A stretch of DNA of 64,000 bases, from the NCBI GenBank assembly GCA_963766505.1, contig CAVYAL010000004.1:186001-250000 (forward strand), read 5' to 3'. The translations under genes and the position numbers were made by a program. Below are positions 55,059 to 63,708 of the stretch, piece after piece. The notes under the pieces are model-generated. The model did not search any database. It was not told the origin of the DNA and saw only the letters and a list, made by a program, of their open reading frames with translations. Source of the stretch: DATIRA01 sp963766505. Its GTDB lineage: Bacteria > Pseudomonadota > Gammaproteobacteria > Steroidobacterales > Steroidobacteraceae. The stretch's first letter is position 1. Each line of letters opens with the position of its first letter.

Positions 55059-56270
55059 ATGAACCCAAGGCTCCGGCGCCTGCAGCCGTACCCGTTCGAG
55101 CGCCTGCGCGGGCTGCTGGCCGGCGCGAGGCCACCGGACGACCTGCAGCACATCCCGCTCTCGATCGGCGAGCCCCGGCACGCGCCGCCGGCGTTCATCG
55201 CATCCGCACTCGGCGCGGCGCTCGAAGGGCTCGGCAGCTATCCGCTGACGGCCGGCCTGCCGGAACTGCGCGGCGCGATCGCCGACTGGCTCGCGCGACG
55301 CTTCGACCTGCCGCGGCAGTCGCTGGACGCCGGTACGACGGTGCTGCCGCTGAACGGCACTCGCGAGGGGATCTTCGCCTTCGTACAGGCGGTCGTGGAC
55401 CCGACCCGGCCGAGGCCACGGGTGCTGATGCCGAATCCCTTCTACCAGATCTACGAGGGCGCCACGCTGCTGGCCGGAGCGGAGCCCGTGTTCCTCGACG
55501 GCTGGCCCGGCAACGGCTACCTGCCCGACCTCGATGCAGTCGAGGCCGCCACCTGGAACGACTGCCAGCTGCTGATCCTGTGCAGCCCCGGCAACCCGAG
55601 CGGCGCGGTGATGCCGCGGGACTACCTGCGCCGTGCGCTGGAACTCGCCGAGCGCTACGACTTCGTCGTGCTCGCGGACGAGTGCTACTCGGAGATCTAC
55701 CCGGACGAGGACCGCCCGCCACCCGGCCTGCTCGAGGCGGCCGTCGCTGCCGGCCACGAGCAGTACCAGCGCTGCGTCGTGTTCCACAGCCTGTCGAAGC
55801 GCTCCAGCGTCCCCGGGCTGCGCTCGGGCTTCGTGGCCGGGGACGCCGCGCTGATCGGGCAGTTCCTCCTCTACCGCACCTACCACGGCTGCGCGATGCC
55901 GGTGCACGTGCAGCTCGCAAGCCTGCCCGCCTGGCAGGACGAGGCACACGTCGTCGAGAACCGCCGGCTGTACCGCGAGAAGTTCGAGCGGGTCCTGCCG
56001 ATCCTCGGCGAGGTCCTGCCCGTCGAGCGGCCGGCCGGCGCGTTCTACCTGTGGCCCGCGGTCGGCGACGACGAGCGCTTCGTGCGCGGGCTGTTCGAGC
56101 AGCAGCACGTGACCGTGCTGCCAGGCTCCTATCTCGCGCGCGAGACGGCGGCGGGCAACCCGGGGCGCGGCCGCGTGCGGATCTCGCTGGTCGCGAGCGT
56201 CGAGGACTGCGTCGAGGCGGCCCATCGCATCGCTCGCTTCGTGAAGACAAGCGGGCGCAGAGCGGACTGA
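55059..56270 (+). CDS. dapC: Succinyldiaminopimelate transaminase
   Basis: DapC transaminates N-succinyl-2-amino-6-ketopimelate in lysine and meso-diaminopimelate synthesis. The 403-residue class I/II aminotransferase has the PLP lysine in HSLSKRSS, and LCSPGNPSG and DECYSEIY. It starts four bases after glnD. The dapD gene follows, so the product family is supported by context. In E. coli the step is done by ArgD or SerC; a dedicated DapC next to dapD is typical of Pseudomonas and relatives. Confidence 0.92.
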   Translation: MNPRLRRLQPYPFERLRGLLAGARPPDDLQHIPLSIGEPRHAPPAFIASALGAALEGLGSYPLTAGLPELRGAIADWLARRFDLPRQSLDAGTTVLPLNGTREGIFAFVQAVVDPTRPRPRVLMPNPFYQIYEGATLLAGAEPVFLDGWPGNGYLPDLDAVEAATWNDCQLLILCSPGNPSGAVMPRDYLRRALELAERYDFVVLADECYSEIYPDEDRPPPGLLEAAVAAGHEQYQRCVVFHSLSKRSSVPGLRSGFVAGDAALIGQFLLYRTYHGCAMPVHVQLASLPAWQDEAHVVENRRLYREKFERVLPILGEVLPVERPAGAFYLWPAVGDDERFVRGLFEQQHVTVLPGSYLARETAAGNPGRGRVRISLVASVEDCVEAAHRIARFVKTSGRRAD

Positions 56271-56711
56271 TCGCCCGTTCATGTCGCGCCGCAGCCCGGT
56301 CGCCTGTTTCGCCCCTTCCGTGCACGCGTCGAAGACGCCGTAAATCCATCCCTGGAGGCTCCGCGCGCGACGTCCTGTCGCGCGACGGCTTCGCCGCGTG
56401 CACGGAAGGGACTCATCGCGACCGCCCGCCGTTGGTGGACTGAAGAGCGACCACCGACCGTGACGGGCCTTGCGACGCGCAGAGGCGGATGCCCGGACAC
56501 CTGTCCGGCAACCGTGCGAGGCAGGGATGCCGAGCCGGAGCCTCCAGGGAAGGATTTACGGCGTTTGCCGGACAGGTGTCCGGGTAGCCGCCCGCGTCGC
56601 GGGCCCGACCGTTGTCGCGGTAGCCACACTGGCAGTCGAGGCCCGTATCCGGGACCGCAGGAGCCATTGCGGTATCCTTCGGAACCCACAATTCGACGAC
56701 GCACCCCGCAC
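56271..56711. repeat. Intergenic region with nested long inverted repeats
   Basis: No gene is seen in these 441 bases. Three inverted-repeat pairs are present: 56313-56328 with 56395-56410 (16 of 16), 56335-56363 with 56536-56564 (28 of 29), and 56492-56511 with 56565-56584 (20 of 20). The arms of the third cross those of the second. The sequence CCGGACACCTGTCCGG is itself palindromic. Such elements resemble REP or MITE families of high-GC Gammaproteobacteria; no copy elsewhere in the window was found by eye. Positions 56585-56711 hold nothing recognised apart from the dapD leader. Confidence 0.7.
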
Positions 56712-57545
56712 ATGACCACGCACGCCGAGCTCGCCGCCACGATCGACGCCGCCTTCGAGAACCGGACGAAATACGCTCCCGGCGCCACGCCGACCGGCGT
56801 GATCGCCGCGGTCGAGCGCGCGATCGAGCTGCTCGACTCCGGCGCAGAGCGGGTCGCCGAGAAGCGCGACGGCCGCTGGGTCGTCAACGAATGGCTCAAG
56901 AAGGCGGTGCTGCTGTCGTTCCGGATCAACGACAACCAGCCCATCGAGGCCGGCTATACACGTTTCTACGACAAGGTAGCGCTGAAGCACGCCGGTCACG
57001 ACGCCGAGCGCTTCCGCGCCGAGGGCGTGCGTATCGTGCCGCCCGCCGTCGTGCGCCGCGGCGCCTACGTGGCCCGCAACGCGGTGCTGATGCCGAGCTA
57101 CGTCAACATCGGCGCCTGGGTCGGCGAGGGCACGATGGTCGATACCTGGGCCACAGTCGGCTCCTGCGCGCAGATCGGCCGCAATGTGCACCTCTCCGGC
57201 GGCGTCGGCATCGGCGGGGTGCTCGAGCCGCTGCAGGCGAGCCCGACGATCATCGAGGACGACTGCTTCATCGGCGCGCGCTCCGAGGTCGTCGAGGGCG
57301 TGATCGTCGAGCAGGGCGCGGTGCTCTCGATGGGCGTGTACGTCGGCCAGAGCACGCGGATCTACGACCGGGAGCGGGACGAGGTCAGCTACGGCCGCAT
57401 CCCAGCCGGGGCGGTCGTCGTTCCCGGATCGCTGCCGGCCGCCAACGGCAAGTACAGCCTCTACTGCGCCGTGATCGTCAAGCGTGTGGACGCGCAGACC
57501 CGTGCCAAGGTCGGGATCAACGAGTTGCTGCGGAATGCGGAGTAG
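56712..57545 (+). CDS. dapD: Tetrahydrodipicolinate N-succinyltransferase
   Basis: DapD succinylates tetrahydrodipicolinate, the branch step of the succinylase lysine/diaminopimelate pathway. The 277-residue trimeric beta-helix product has the family segments FRINDNQPI, RGAYVARNAVLMPSYVNIGA, GTMVDTWATVGSCAQIG and GVGIGGVLEPLQA. ATG at 56712 gives the usual length (E. coli 274); the open frame from 56460 reads through the repeat region and is not real. A G-rich repeat begins six bases after its stop. Confidence 0.96.
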   Translation: MTTHAELAATIDAAFENRTKYAPGATPTGVIAAVERAIELLDSGAERVAEKRDGRWVVNEWLKKAVLLSFRINDNQPIEAGYTRFYDKVALKHAGHDAERFRAEGVRIVPPAVVRRGAYVARNAVLMPSYVNIGAWVGEGTMVDTWATVGSCAQIGRNVHLSGGVGIGGVLEPLQASPTIIEDDCFIGARSEVVEGVIVEQGAVLSMGVYVGQSTRIYDRERDEVSYGRIPAGAVVVPGSLPAANGKYSLYCAVIVKRVDAQTRAKVGINELLRNAE

Positions 57546-57661
57546 AGGAAGGGGATAGGGGATAGGGGCTAGGGGTTAGGGGATAGGGGTTAGTGTCGGA
57601 ACCGTGCCTCGGCGCCCGCTTCCCGCACTAACCCCTAACCCCTATCGCCTATCCCCTTCTT
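57545..57661. repeat. G-quadruplex-type repeat with inverted C-rich partner
   Basis: At 57551-57589 GGGG occurs six times with three-base spacers (ATA, ATA, CTA, TTA, ATA), the ideal pattern for an intramolecular G-quadruplex. At 57632-57656 the complementary run CCCCTAA, CCCCTAT, CGCCTAT, CCCC lies inverted, so a long imperfect hairpin with a loop of about 30 bases is also possible. It fills the gap between the convergent dapD and phoU genes, where it could stop transcription from both sides. GGGG-heptamer repeats are reported in Xanthomonas and Nostoc, from memory. Confidence 0.85.
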
Positions 57662-57663
57662 CC

Positions 57664-58449
57664 TCACGGCGGCGGCGCATCTGCCGTGGCATGCCGCGGA
57701 TCCTGGCCGCCGAGCATGTACAGCACCTGCTCGGAGATGTTCTTGGCGTGGTCGCCGATGCGCTCGAGGCCCTTCAGCGCGAACATCGTGTCGATCGTGG
57801 CCTTCAGGAACTGGTGGTCCTGCATCACGAACGACATCAGCTGCCGGAGTGCCGTCGCGTACTCGGCGTCGAGCTCCTTGTCGCTCGCGAGCACCTGCCG
57901 CGCGAGTCCCGCGTCCGCCTCGTCCACCGCCCTGACCGCGTTCCTGAGCATCGACGTGGACTGGTCGGCCATGTGCCGCAGCGAGCGCGACACCGCCGCG
58001 ACAGGCTCGGGAGTCGAGCTGTCGCCGAGGCGATTCGCGAAGCGGGCGATCTTCTTCGCCTCGTCGCCGACCCGCTCGAGCTCCAGCCCCACGCGGGCCA
58101 CGGCGCGGACCATGCGCAGGTCGTTCGCCACCGGCTGCTGCAACGCGATGAATGTCAGCGAGTCGCGATCGAGCCGCGTGTCGTAGTCGTTCACCAGCGG
58201 TTCGCGGGAGAGAACCATTTCGGCGAGCCGCGAATCGCTCTCGAGCAGCGCCTTGACCGCGCTCGCGACCTGGTCGATCACCAGGCCGCCCATCTCGGTT
58301 ACCAGCATGCGCAGCCCGCCCAGGGACTGGTCCACCGCCTTCGCGGTGTGGCCCTCGGCGGGGTCGCCGCCGTGCCCGGTCGGCCCGCTCACGGGGGCCT
58401 CGGAAACGCCGGTAGCTCGGGCTTCCGCCCGGCGCTCTACAGGGTCCAT
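57664..58449 (-). CDS. phoU: Phosphate transport regulator PhoU
   Basis: PhoU links the PstSCAB transporter to PhoR and represses the Pho regulon when phosphate is plentiful. The product is 261 residues from the ATG at 58449 (MDPVERRAEA), preceded by GAGG; an ATG at 58467 would overlap the pstB stop region. Two three-helix PhoU repeats are visible with E/D-xxD-type metal motifs (VARVGLELERVGDEAKKIA and LKGLERIGDHAKNI). The first 40 residues are rich in Ala, Gly and Glu and unlike the core. It is last in the operon. Confidence 0.93.
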   Translation of the reverse strand: MDPVERRAEARATGVSEAPVSGPTGHGGDPAEGHTAKAVDQSLGGLRMLVTEMGGLVIDQVASAVKALLESDSRLAEMVLSREPLVNDYDTRLDRDSLTFIALQQPVANDLRMVRAVARVGLELERVGDEAKKIARFANRLGDSSTPEPVAAVSRSLRHMADQSTSMLRNAVRAVDEADAGLARQVLASDKELDAEYATALRQLMSFVMQDHQFLKATIDTMFALKGLERIGDHAKNISEQVLYMLGGQDPRHATADAPPP

Positions 58450-58459
58450 GAGCCTGTCC

Positions 58460-59362
58460 TCAGCCATAGCGGCCGGTGATGTAGTCCTCGGTCGCCTTCT
58501 TGGCGGGATTCGTGAAGATCTTCGAGGTGGCATCCACCTCGACCAGCTCGCCGAGATACATGAATGCCGTGAAATCCGACACGCGGGCGGCCTGCTGCAT
58601 GTTGTGGGTCACGATCAGGATCGTGACCGACTCGCGCAGCTCGGAGATCAGCTCCTCGATCTTGGCGGTCGCGATCGGGTCGAGCGCCGAGGTCGGTTCG
58701 TCGAACAGCAGGATCTCCGGCTCGGTCGCGAGCGCCCGCGCGATGCACAGCCGCTGCATCTGCCCGCCCGAAAGAGCGAGCGCCGAGTCGTTCAAGCGGT
58801 CTTTGACCTCGTCCCAGATCGCCGCACCCCGCAGCGCTCTCTCGACGCGCTCGGCGAGCTCGGTCTTGTTGCCGATGCCGCGCAGACGCAGGCCGTAAGC
58901 GACGTTCTCGAAGACCGTTTTCGGGAAGGGATTGGGCTTCTGGAATACCATGCCGATCCGCATCCGAACCTCGATCGGATCGACTTCCTTGCCGACCAGG
59001 TTGATGTCGTCCGGCCGCAACTGGATGGCGCCCTCGTAGCGCGTATCGGGCTGCAGGTCGTGCATGCGATTGAAGCAGCGCAGGAACGTGCTCTTGCCGC
59101 AGCCCGATGGACCGATCAGCGCTGTGACCTGCCGCTCGGGGATTGTCAGGTTGATGTTCTTCAGCGCCTGGTTCGTGCCATACCAGAAGTTGAGCCCTTC
59201 GGCCCGGGCCTTCGGCGGATTGGCCCGCGACTGGGCTCTGTCATCTAGCGTTATCGAGACTCCCGGCGTGGCCGGAGTCCTCGCGCTGCTGTCCCCTTGC
59301 ATCGGTTGCACCTGGGTGACTCCTGATACGGCTTTACGGGTGGCGGCGATGTCCATGTCCAT
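58460..59362 (-). CDS. pstB: Phosphate ABC transporter ATP-binding protein
   Basis: PstB is the ATPase of the high-affinity phosphate transporter. The 300-residue product has Walker A GPSGCGKST, the signature LSGGQMQR, Walker B with DEPTSALDP, and the PstB-specific region FQKPNPFP. Residues 1-45 form a variable extension. ATG at 59362 overlaps the pstA stop (TGATG), while a GTG at 59365 would overlap by GTGA. It is followed by phoU with a ten-base gap. Confidence 0.95.
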   Translation of the reverse strand: MDMDIAATRKAVSGVTQVQPMQGDSSARTPATPGVSITLDDRAQSRANPPKARAEGLNFWYGTNQALKNINLTIPERQVTALIGPSGCGKSTFLRCFNRMHDLQPDTRYEGAIQLRPDDINLVGKEVDPIEVRMRIGMVFQKPNPFPKTVFENVAYGLRLRGIGNKTELAERVERALRGAAIWDEVKDRLNDSALALSGGQMQRLCIARALATEPEILLFDEPTSALDPIATAKIEELISELRESVTILIVTHNMQQAARVSDFTAFMYLGELVEVDATSKIFTNPAKKATEDYITGRYG

Positions 59363-60295
59363 CACCAGTTGATCTTCTTGCGGAAGCGATAACGGATCCA
59401 GATCGCTATGGCGTTCATCAGCAGCGTCATGCCGAGCAGGATTGCGCCCGCGGCCGCCGCGTTGGCCTGGAATGCCTGGTCCGGCCTCGACACCCAGTTG
59501 AACATCTGGATCGGCATGGCCGTGAACTCGCTCATCAGCCACTCGAAATTGAAGAACGGAAACTCGCCGCTGACCGGCGCCGGCGGCAGGAAGGCGATGA
59601 AGCTCAAGGCGCCGATCGTGATGATCGGGGCCGTCTCGCCGATCGCTCGCGACAATCCCAGTATGAGCCCGGTCAGGATGCCGCCGGTCGAATAAGGCAG
59701 CACGTGGTCCTTGGTGACTTCCCAGCGCGTAGCGCCGAGCCCGTAGGCGGCCTCGCGGATCGCCTTGGGCACCGCGCGCAGCGACTCGCGGGTCGCGACG
59801 ATCACGATCGGCAGGATCAGCAGCGCGAGCGTGAGGCCGGCGGACAGCACGCTCTGGCCGAAGTTGAACGCGTACACGAACAAGCCGAGCGCGAGCAGCC
59901 CATAGACGATCGACGGCACGCCCGCGAGGTTCGTCACGTTGATCTCGATGATGTTGGTGAACCAGTTCTTCGGCGCGTATTCCTCGAGGTAGATCGCCGC
60001 GGCGACCCCGACCGGCAGCGCGACCAGCGCGGTCACGAACATGATCAGCGACGTGCCGACCCAGGCCGAGAGGATGCCCGCCCGCTCCGCCTTGCGCGAC
60101 GGGAAGTTGGTGAAGAAATCCCAGCCGAAGCGCGAGGCGCCATCGCGCAGCAGGTCGAAGAACAGGATCGCGAGCACCGCGAGGCAGCCGAACAGCAGCG
60201 CGAGCCCGATCGACGACGAACACCTTGTCGAGCTGCTTGCGCCAGGAAAGTCCCCGGCGGATCTCATCGAGCGTCGCCTGCTCCGTGGCAGCCAT
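59362..60295 (-). CDS. pstA: Phosphate ABC transporter permease PstA, apparent frameshift
   Basis: PstA is the second permease of the phosphate transporter. The body (59362 to about 60210) codes for the usual six membrane helices and conserved SRAIGETAPI. The expected start is ATG at 60293-60295, overlapping the pstC stop (TGATG), and its frame reads MAATEQATLDEIRRGLSWRKQLDKVFV before leaving the PstA frame. The body continues in the frame one base on (IGLALLFGCLAVLAIL). One extra base within the GTC/TCG-rich stretch around 60208-60217 explains this. ATG at 60267 offers an in-frame start that replaces the first helix-flanking residues. Function is uncertain until the base is checked. Confidence 0.85.
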
Positions 60296-61221
60296 CAGTA
60301 CGCCTCCCGGAACCTGCGCGTCAGGAAGAAGCCGATCACGTTCAGCACCAGCGTCATGATCATCAGCACGAGGCCGGCGGCGAAGATGCTCTGGTAGCCG
60401 ATGCTGTCGTGCGGCAGGTCGCCGAGGCTGACCTGGACGATGTAGGCCGTGATCGTGGCCGCCGGCTCCGTCGGGTTGAAAGTCAGGTTCGGCATCATGC
60501 CTGCCGCGATCGCGACCACCATCGTCTCGCCCACGGCACGGGAGATGCCGAGGATGTAGGCCGCGGCGATGCCGGAGAAAGCGCCCGGGACCACCACCCT
60601 GAGCGCGGTCTGGAGCCGGGTCGCGCCCATCGCGTAGGAACCCTCCCGCATGTAGCGCGGCACCGCCCGCATCGCGTCCTCGGCGATCGAGGCCACGTAG
60701 GGCACGATCATCAGGCCGATCACGAGGCCCGCGCTCAGCATGTTGAAGCCGGGCAGGTCGGGCCAGATCTTCTGCAGCTGTGGCGTCACCATCAACAGCG
60801 CGAAGTAACCGAATACCACGGTCGGAACGGCCCCCAGCAGCTCGAGTACCGGCTTGACCATTTCCCGCAGCCGGTGCGGCGCGAACTCCGAGAGATAGAT
60901 TGCGATCAGTGTCCCGACCGGTATCGCTACCAGCAGCGCAACGCCGGTCACGGTCAGCGTGCCGGAAACGAGCGGCAGGATGCCGTAGCGCGCGTCTGCG
61001 AACAGCGGCGTCCACATCGTGTCGGTCACGAATTCCTTGATCGAGACGTGCTCGAAGAAGGCCGATGACTCGTAGACGAGGATGACGACGATGGCAACAG
61101 TGGTGAACACAGCGACGAGGCCCGCGGCGAGCAGCACGAGCTCGACGATCCGGTCGCGCGTCTTCCGATAGCGCAGCGACGCGAAGGCCCGGGTGTTGCG
61201 CGGTGATGATGCCTGGTTCAT
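60295..61221 (-). CDS. pstC: Phosphate ABC transporter permease PstC
   Basis: PstC is the first permease of the phosphate transporter. The 308-residue product has six hydrophobic helices, including LVLLAAGLVAVFTTVAIVVI near the N terminus, and the inner-membrane component motif SRAVGETMVV. A conserved GYFALLMV segment lies in the middle. It follows pstS after a 183-base gap with a terminator, and its stop is tied to the pstA start by TGATG. Confidence 0.95.
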   Translation of the reverse strand: MNQASSPRNTRAFASLRYRKTRDRIVELVLLAAGLVAVFTTVAIVVILVYESSAFFEHVSIKEFVTDTMWTPLFADARYGILPLVSGTLTVTGVALLVAIPVGTLIAIYLSEFAPHRLREMVKPVLELLGAVPTVVFGYFALLMVTPQLQKIWPDLPGFNMLSAGLVIGLMIVPYVASIAEDAMRAVPRYMREGSYAMGATRLQTALRVVVPGAFSGIAAAYILGISRAVGETMVVAIAAGMMPNLTFNPTEPAATITAYIVQVSLGDLPHDSIGYQSIFAAGLVLMIMTLVLNVIGFFLTRRFREAY

Positions 61222-61344
61222 GAGGCTGAGCCCACTTCCCTTCCGCGTTTGAGTCCGGCAGTTCCCATCACAAGACCGACCCGCTGCCGGGAGCTGCCAA
61301 CATTAATACAATCCGGGGCCCGTGGGCCACCGCGGATCCCCGCA

Positions 61345-61376
61345 AGCAAAGGGGAGGAGCCACAAGGCCCCTCCCC
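61345..61376 (-). terminator. Attenuating terminator between pstS and pstC
   Basis: On the minus strand an 11-base-pair stem (GGGGAGGGGCC with GGCTCCTCCCC, one G-U pair in RNA) closes a TTGT loop and is followed by TTTGCTT. It would stop most transcripts after pstS, keeping the binding protein in excess of the membrane subunits, as is common for pst operons. Confidence 0.7.
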
Positions 61377-61403
61377 CGACATCCGCCTGCGGCCGGATCC
61401 GCC

Positions 61404-62411
61404 TCAGAGCTTCGCTTCCTTCTCGAGCAGCTCCTCGACGGTCACGCCGACCTCTGAAACGCCGCCGAACACGGTGCCGAGCTTCTTGTCTTCGTAGTGC
61501 TTCCACGCGAGTTCGTAAGCCTTCGCCGGCAACGGCACGTAGCCCACCTCGCTGACCAGCTCCGCGCCCTCGGTCATCATGAACTGCACGAACTCCCGCA
61601 CCTCGGGGCGATCCATCGACGATTCCTTGATGTACACGAACAGCGGCCGGGACAGCGGGCTGTAGCTGCCATTGATCACGTTCTCCACGCTCGGTGCGAC
61701 CGGACCCTTGCCGCCGTCGATCCGGACGGCGGTCATCTTGTCCTTGTGGGCCGCGTAATATGCGAACCCGAAGTAGCCGAGCGCGCTCTTGTTGTTCTCG
61801 ACGCCCTGCACCAGCGTGTTGTCATCTTCGCTGGCCGTGTAGTCGCCGCGGCTGGACTTCGATTTGCCCATCACCGCCTCGGTGAAGTAGTCGAAGGTAC
61901 CCGAGTCGGCGCCCGGCCCGAACAGCATCAGCCGTTCCGCGGGCCACTCGCTGCGAACCTGCTTCCAGTTGCTGACCCGGCCCTGCGCGCCCGGCTCCCA
62001 CATCTTCTTCAGGTCCGCGATCGTGAGCGTGTTGTCCTTGATCCAGGTGTTCGCCGGGTTCACCACGACGGTCAGCGCGTCGAAGGCTACCGGCAGCTCG
62101 ATGTACTTGATGCCGGCCTTGCGGCAGTTCTCCATTTCCTCGGTCGAGATCGGCCGGGAGGCGTTCGACATGTCCGTCTCGCCTCGGCAGAATTTCTTGA
62201 AGCCACCGCCGGTGCCCGAGACGCCCACGGTGACCCGGACCTTGCCTCGCTTCTGGATCTGGAACTCCTCGGCGTAGGCCTCGGAGATCGGGAAGACGGT
62301 GCTCGAACCGTCGATCTTGATCGCCGCCTGCGCATGTGCGAACTGGGGAGCACCTGCGGCGAGGACGCCGACGATGAGGGTGGACAAACCGAGCTTCTGG
62401 GAAACCTTCAT
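61404..62411 (-). CDS. pstS: Phosphate-binding protein PstS
   Basis: PstS is the periplasmic phosphate receptor of the transporter. The 335-residue product has a signal peptide with cleavage after AHA (residue 27), IDGSSTVFPI at the mature N terminus, and phosphate-contact motifs GVSGTGGGFKKF and GADSGTFDYF. The start is the ATG at 62411, beyond which the frame is open but unlike any signal peptide. A Pho box lies about 70 bases upstream. Confidence 0.96.
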   Translation of the reverse strand: MKVSQKLGLSTLIVGVLAAGAPQFAHAQAAIKIDGSSTVFPISEAYAEEFQIQKRGKVRVTVGVSGTGGGFKKFCRGETDMSNASRPISTEEMENCRKAGIKYIELPVAFDALTVVVNPANTWIKDNTLTIADLKKMWEPGAQGRVSNWKQVRSEWPAERLMLFGPGADSGTFDYFTEAVMGKSKSSRGDYTASEDDNTLVQGVENNKSALGYFGFAYYAAHKDKMTAVRIDGGKGPVAPSVENVINGSYSPLSRPLFVYIKESSMDRPEVREFVQFMMTEGAELVSEVGYVPLPAKAYELAWKHYEDKKLGTVFGGVSEVGVTVEELLEKEAKL

Positions 62412-62482
62412 TGACTTGGACCTCTCGTTGAGACTCAATGCCCGGTCAGGGCCGCGCCTACCGAGAATTTTCGACGATCCAT

Positions 62483-62500
62483 GTGACAGCTTTGTTACAA
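62483..62500 (-). promoter_or_regulatory. Pho box upstream of pstS
   Basis: On the minus strand TTGTAAC-N4-CTGTCAC matches the PhoB consensus of two 7-base CTGTCAT-like repeats with a four-base spacer. An A/T-rich AAAATT about 11 bases downstream could be the -10. PhoB control under phosphate limitation is the expected result; phoB and phoR are not in the window. Confidence 0.8.
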
Positions 62501-62568
62501 CCGGGTCACCTGGGGCGCCCCGCAACGGTGCGAACGGCCGCGACCCGCAGACCGAAGGTTACGATTCT

Positions 62569-63708
62569 ATGTCACCGACGCTGGCTCTAACGGAGGACCT
62601 GCTGCGCCGCCCGTCCGTCAGTCCCGAGGACCACGGCTGCCTGGAAATCATCGCCCGGCGCCTCGATCCACTCGGATTCCGGCTCGAGCCGCTGCGGTTC
62701 GGCCCGGTGGACAATCTCTGGGCCCGGCGCGGGAGCGCGGCGCCGCTGCTCTGCTTCGCGGGCCATACCGACGTGGTACCGACCGGGCCGCGCGAGGACT
62801 GGCACAGCGAGCCCTTCGAGCCGGTCGTCCGCGACGGGATCCTCTACGGGCGCGGCGCGGCCGACATGAAGAGCGCACTGGCCGCGATGGTGACCGCCAC
62901 GGAGCGCTTCGTCGCCCGGCACCCCGATCACCGTGGCTCGCTCGCGTTCCTGTTCACCAGCGACGAGGAAGGCCCGGCCGTCGACGGCACCCGCAAGGTC
63001 ATGGACCTGCTCGAGTCCCGGCGCGAGAAGATCGACTGGTGCGTGGTCGGCGAGCCGACCAGCCACGAGGCGCTCGGCGACACGATCAAGATCGGCCGGC
63101 GCGGATCGCTCTCGGGCCGGCTCACGGTACACGGCGTGCAGGGCCACATCGCCTATCCTCACCTCGCGAGCAACCCGGTCCACGCATTCGCCCCAGCGCT
63201 CGCTGAGCTCGCCACGCGCCACTGGGACGAGGGCAACGACTACTTCCAGCCGACCTCGTTCCAGGTCTCGAACATCGCCGCCGGCACCGGCGCGCCGAAC
63301 GTGATCCCGGGCGAGCTGAAGGTCCGCTTCAACCTGCGGTTCTCGACCGAGCAGACGGTGGAGAGCCTGCAGCGGACGGTGAGCGCGATCCTGGACGGCC
63401 ATCGCCTGAACTACACGCTCGAGTGGTTCGTCTCCGGACTGCCGTTCCTGACCGAGCCGGGGGAGCTCACCGCCGCGGTCGGCGAGGCCGTGCACGAACT
63501 CACCGGCCACACGCCCGTATTCTCGACCACCGGTGGAACATCGGACGGGCGCTTCATCGCGCCGACCGGCGCGCAGGTGGTGGAACTCGGCGTCGCCAAT
63601 GCGACGATCCACAAGGTGAACGAGTGCGTGCGGACGGCCGACGTCGACCTGCTGAGCCGGATCTACGAACGGATCATGGAGATCATGCTCGTCGAGCGAA
63701 GAAGTTGA
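62569..63708 (+). CDS. dapE: Succinyl-diaminopimelate desuccinylase
   Basis: DapE removes succinate from N-succinyl-diaminopimelate, completing the step after DapC. The 379-residue M20 metallopeptidase has the zinc ligands in GHTDVV (His), GRGAADMK (Asp), TSDEEG (Glu, also catalytic) and GEPTS, with the second His near the C terminus in ATIHKVNE. ATG at 62569 gives the usual length. It diverges from pstS across 157 bases. It overlaps the end of dsbB by 26 bases on the opposite strand. Confidence 0.96.
   Translation: MSPTLALTEDLLRRPSVSPEDHGCLEIIARRLDPLGFRLEPLRFGPVDNLWARRGSAAPLLCFAGHTDVVPTGPREDWHSEPFEPVVRDGILYGRGAADMKSALAAMVTATERFVARHPDHRGSLAFLFTSDEEGPAVDGTRKVMDLLESRREKIDWCVVGEPTSHEALGDTIKIGRRGSLSGRLTVHGVQGHIAYPHLASNPVHAFAPALAELATRHWDEGNDYFQPTSFQVSNIAAGTGAPNVIPGELKVRFNLRFSTEQTVESLQRTVSAILDGHRLNYTLEWFVSGLPFLTEPGELTAAVGEAVHELTGHTPVFSTTGGTSDGRFIAPTGAQVVELGVANATIHKVNECVRTADVDLLSRIYERIMEIMLVERRS

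Noticed and set aside
52034..55198. A 1054-residue open frame on the minus strand opposite glnD.
   Set aside because: It has no known motif, and glnD with its complete nucleotidyltransferase, HD and ACT domains accounts for the region.
58460..61015. A single frame from pstC through pstB suggesting a fused transporter protein.
   Set aside because: Only the pstB part and the first 27 codons of pstA are meaningful in this frame; the middle is out of frame with the permeases.
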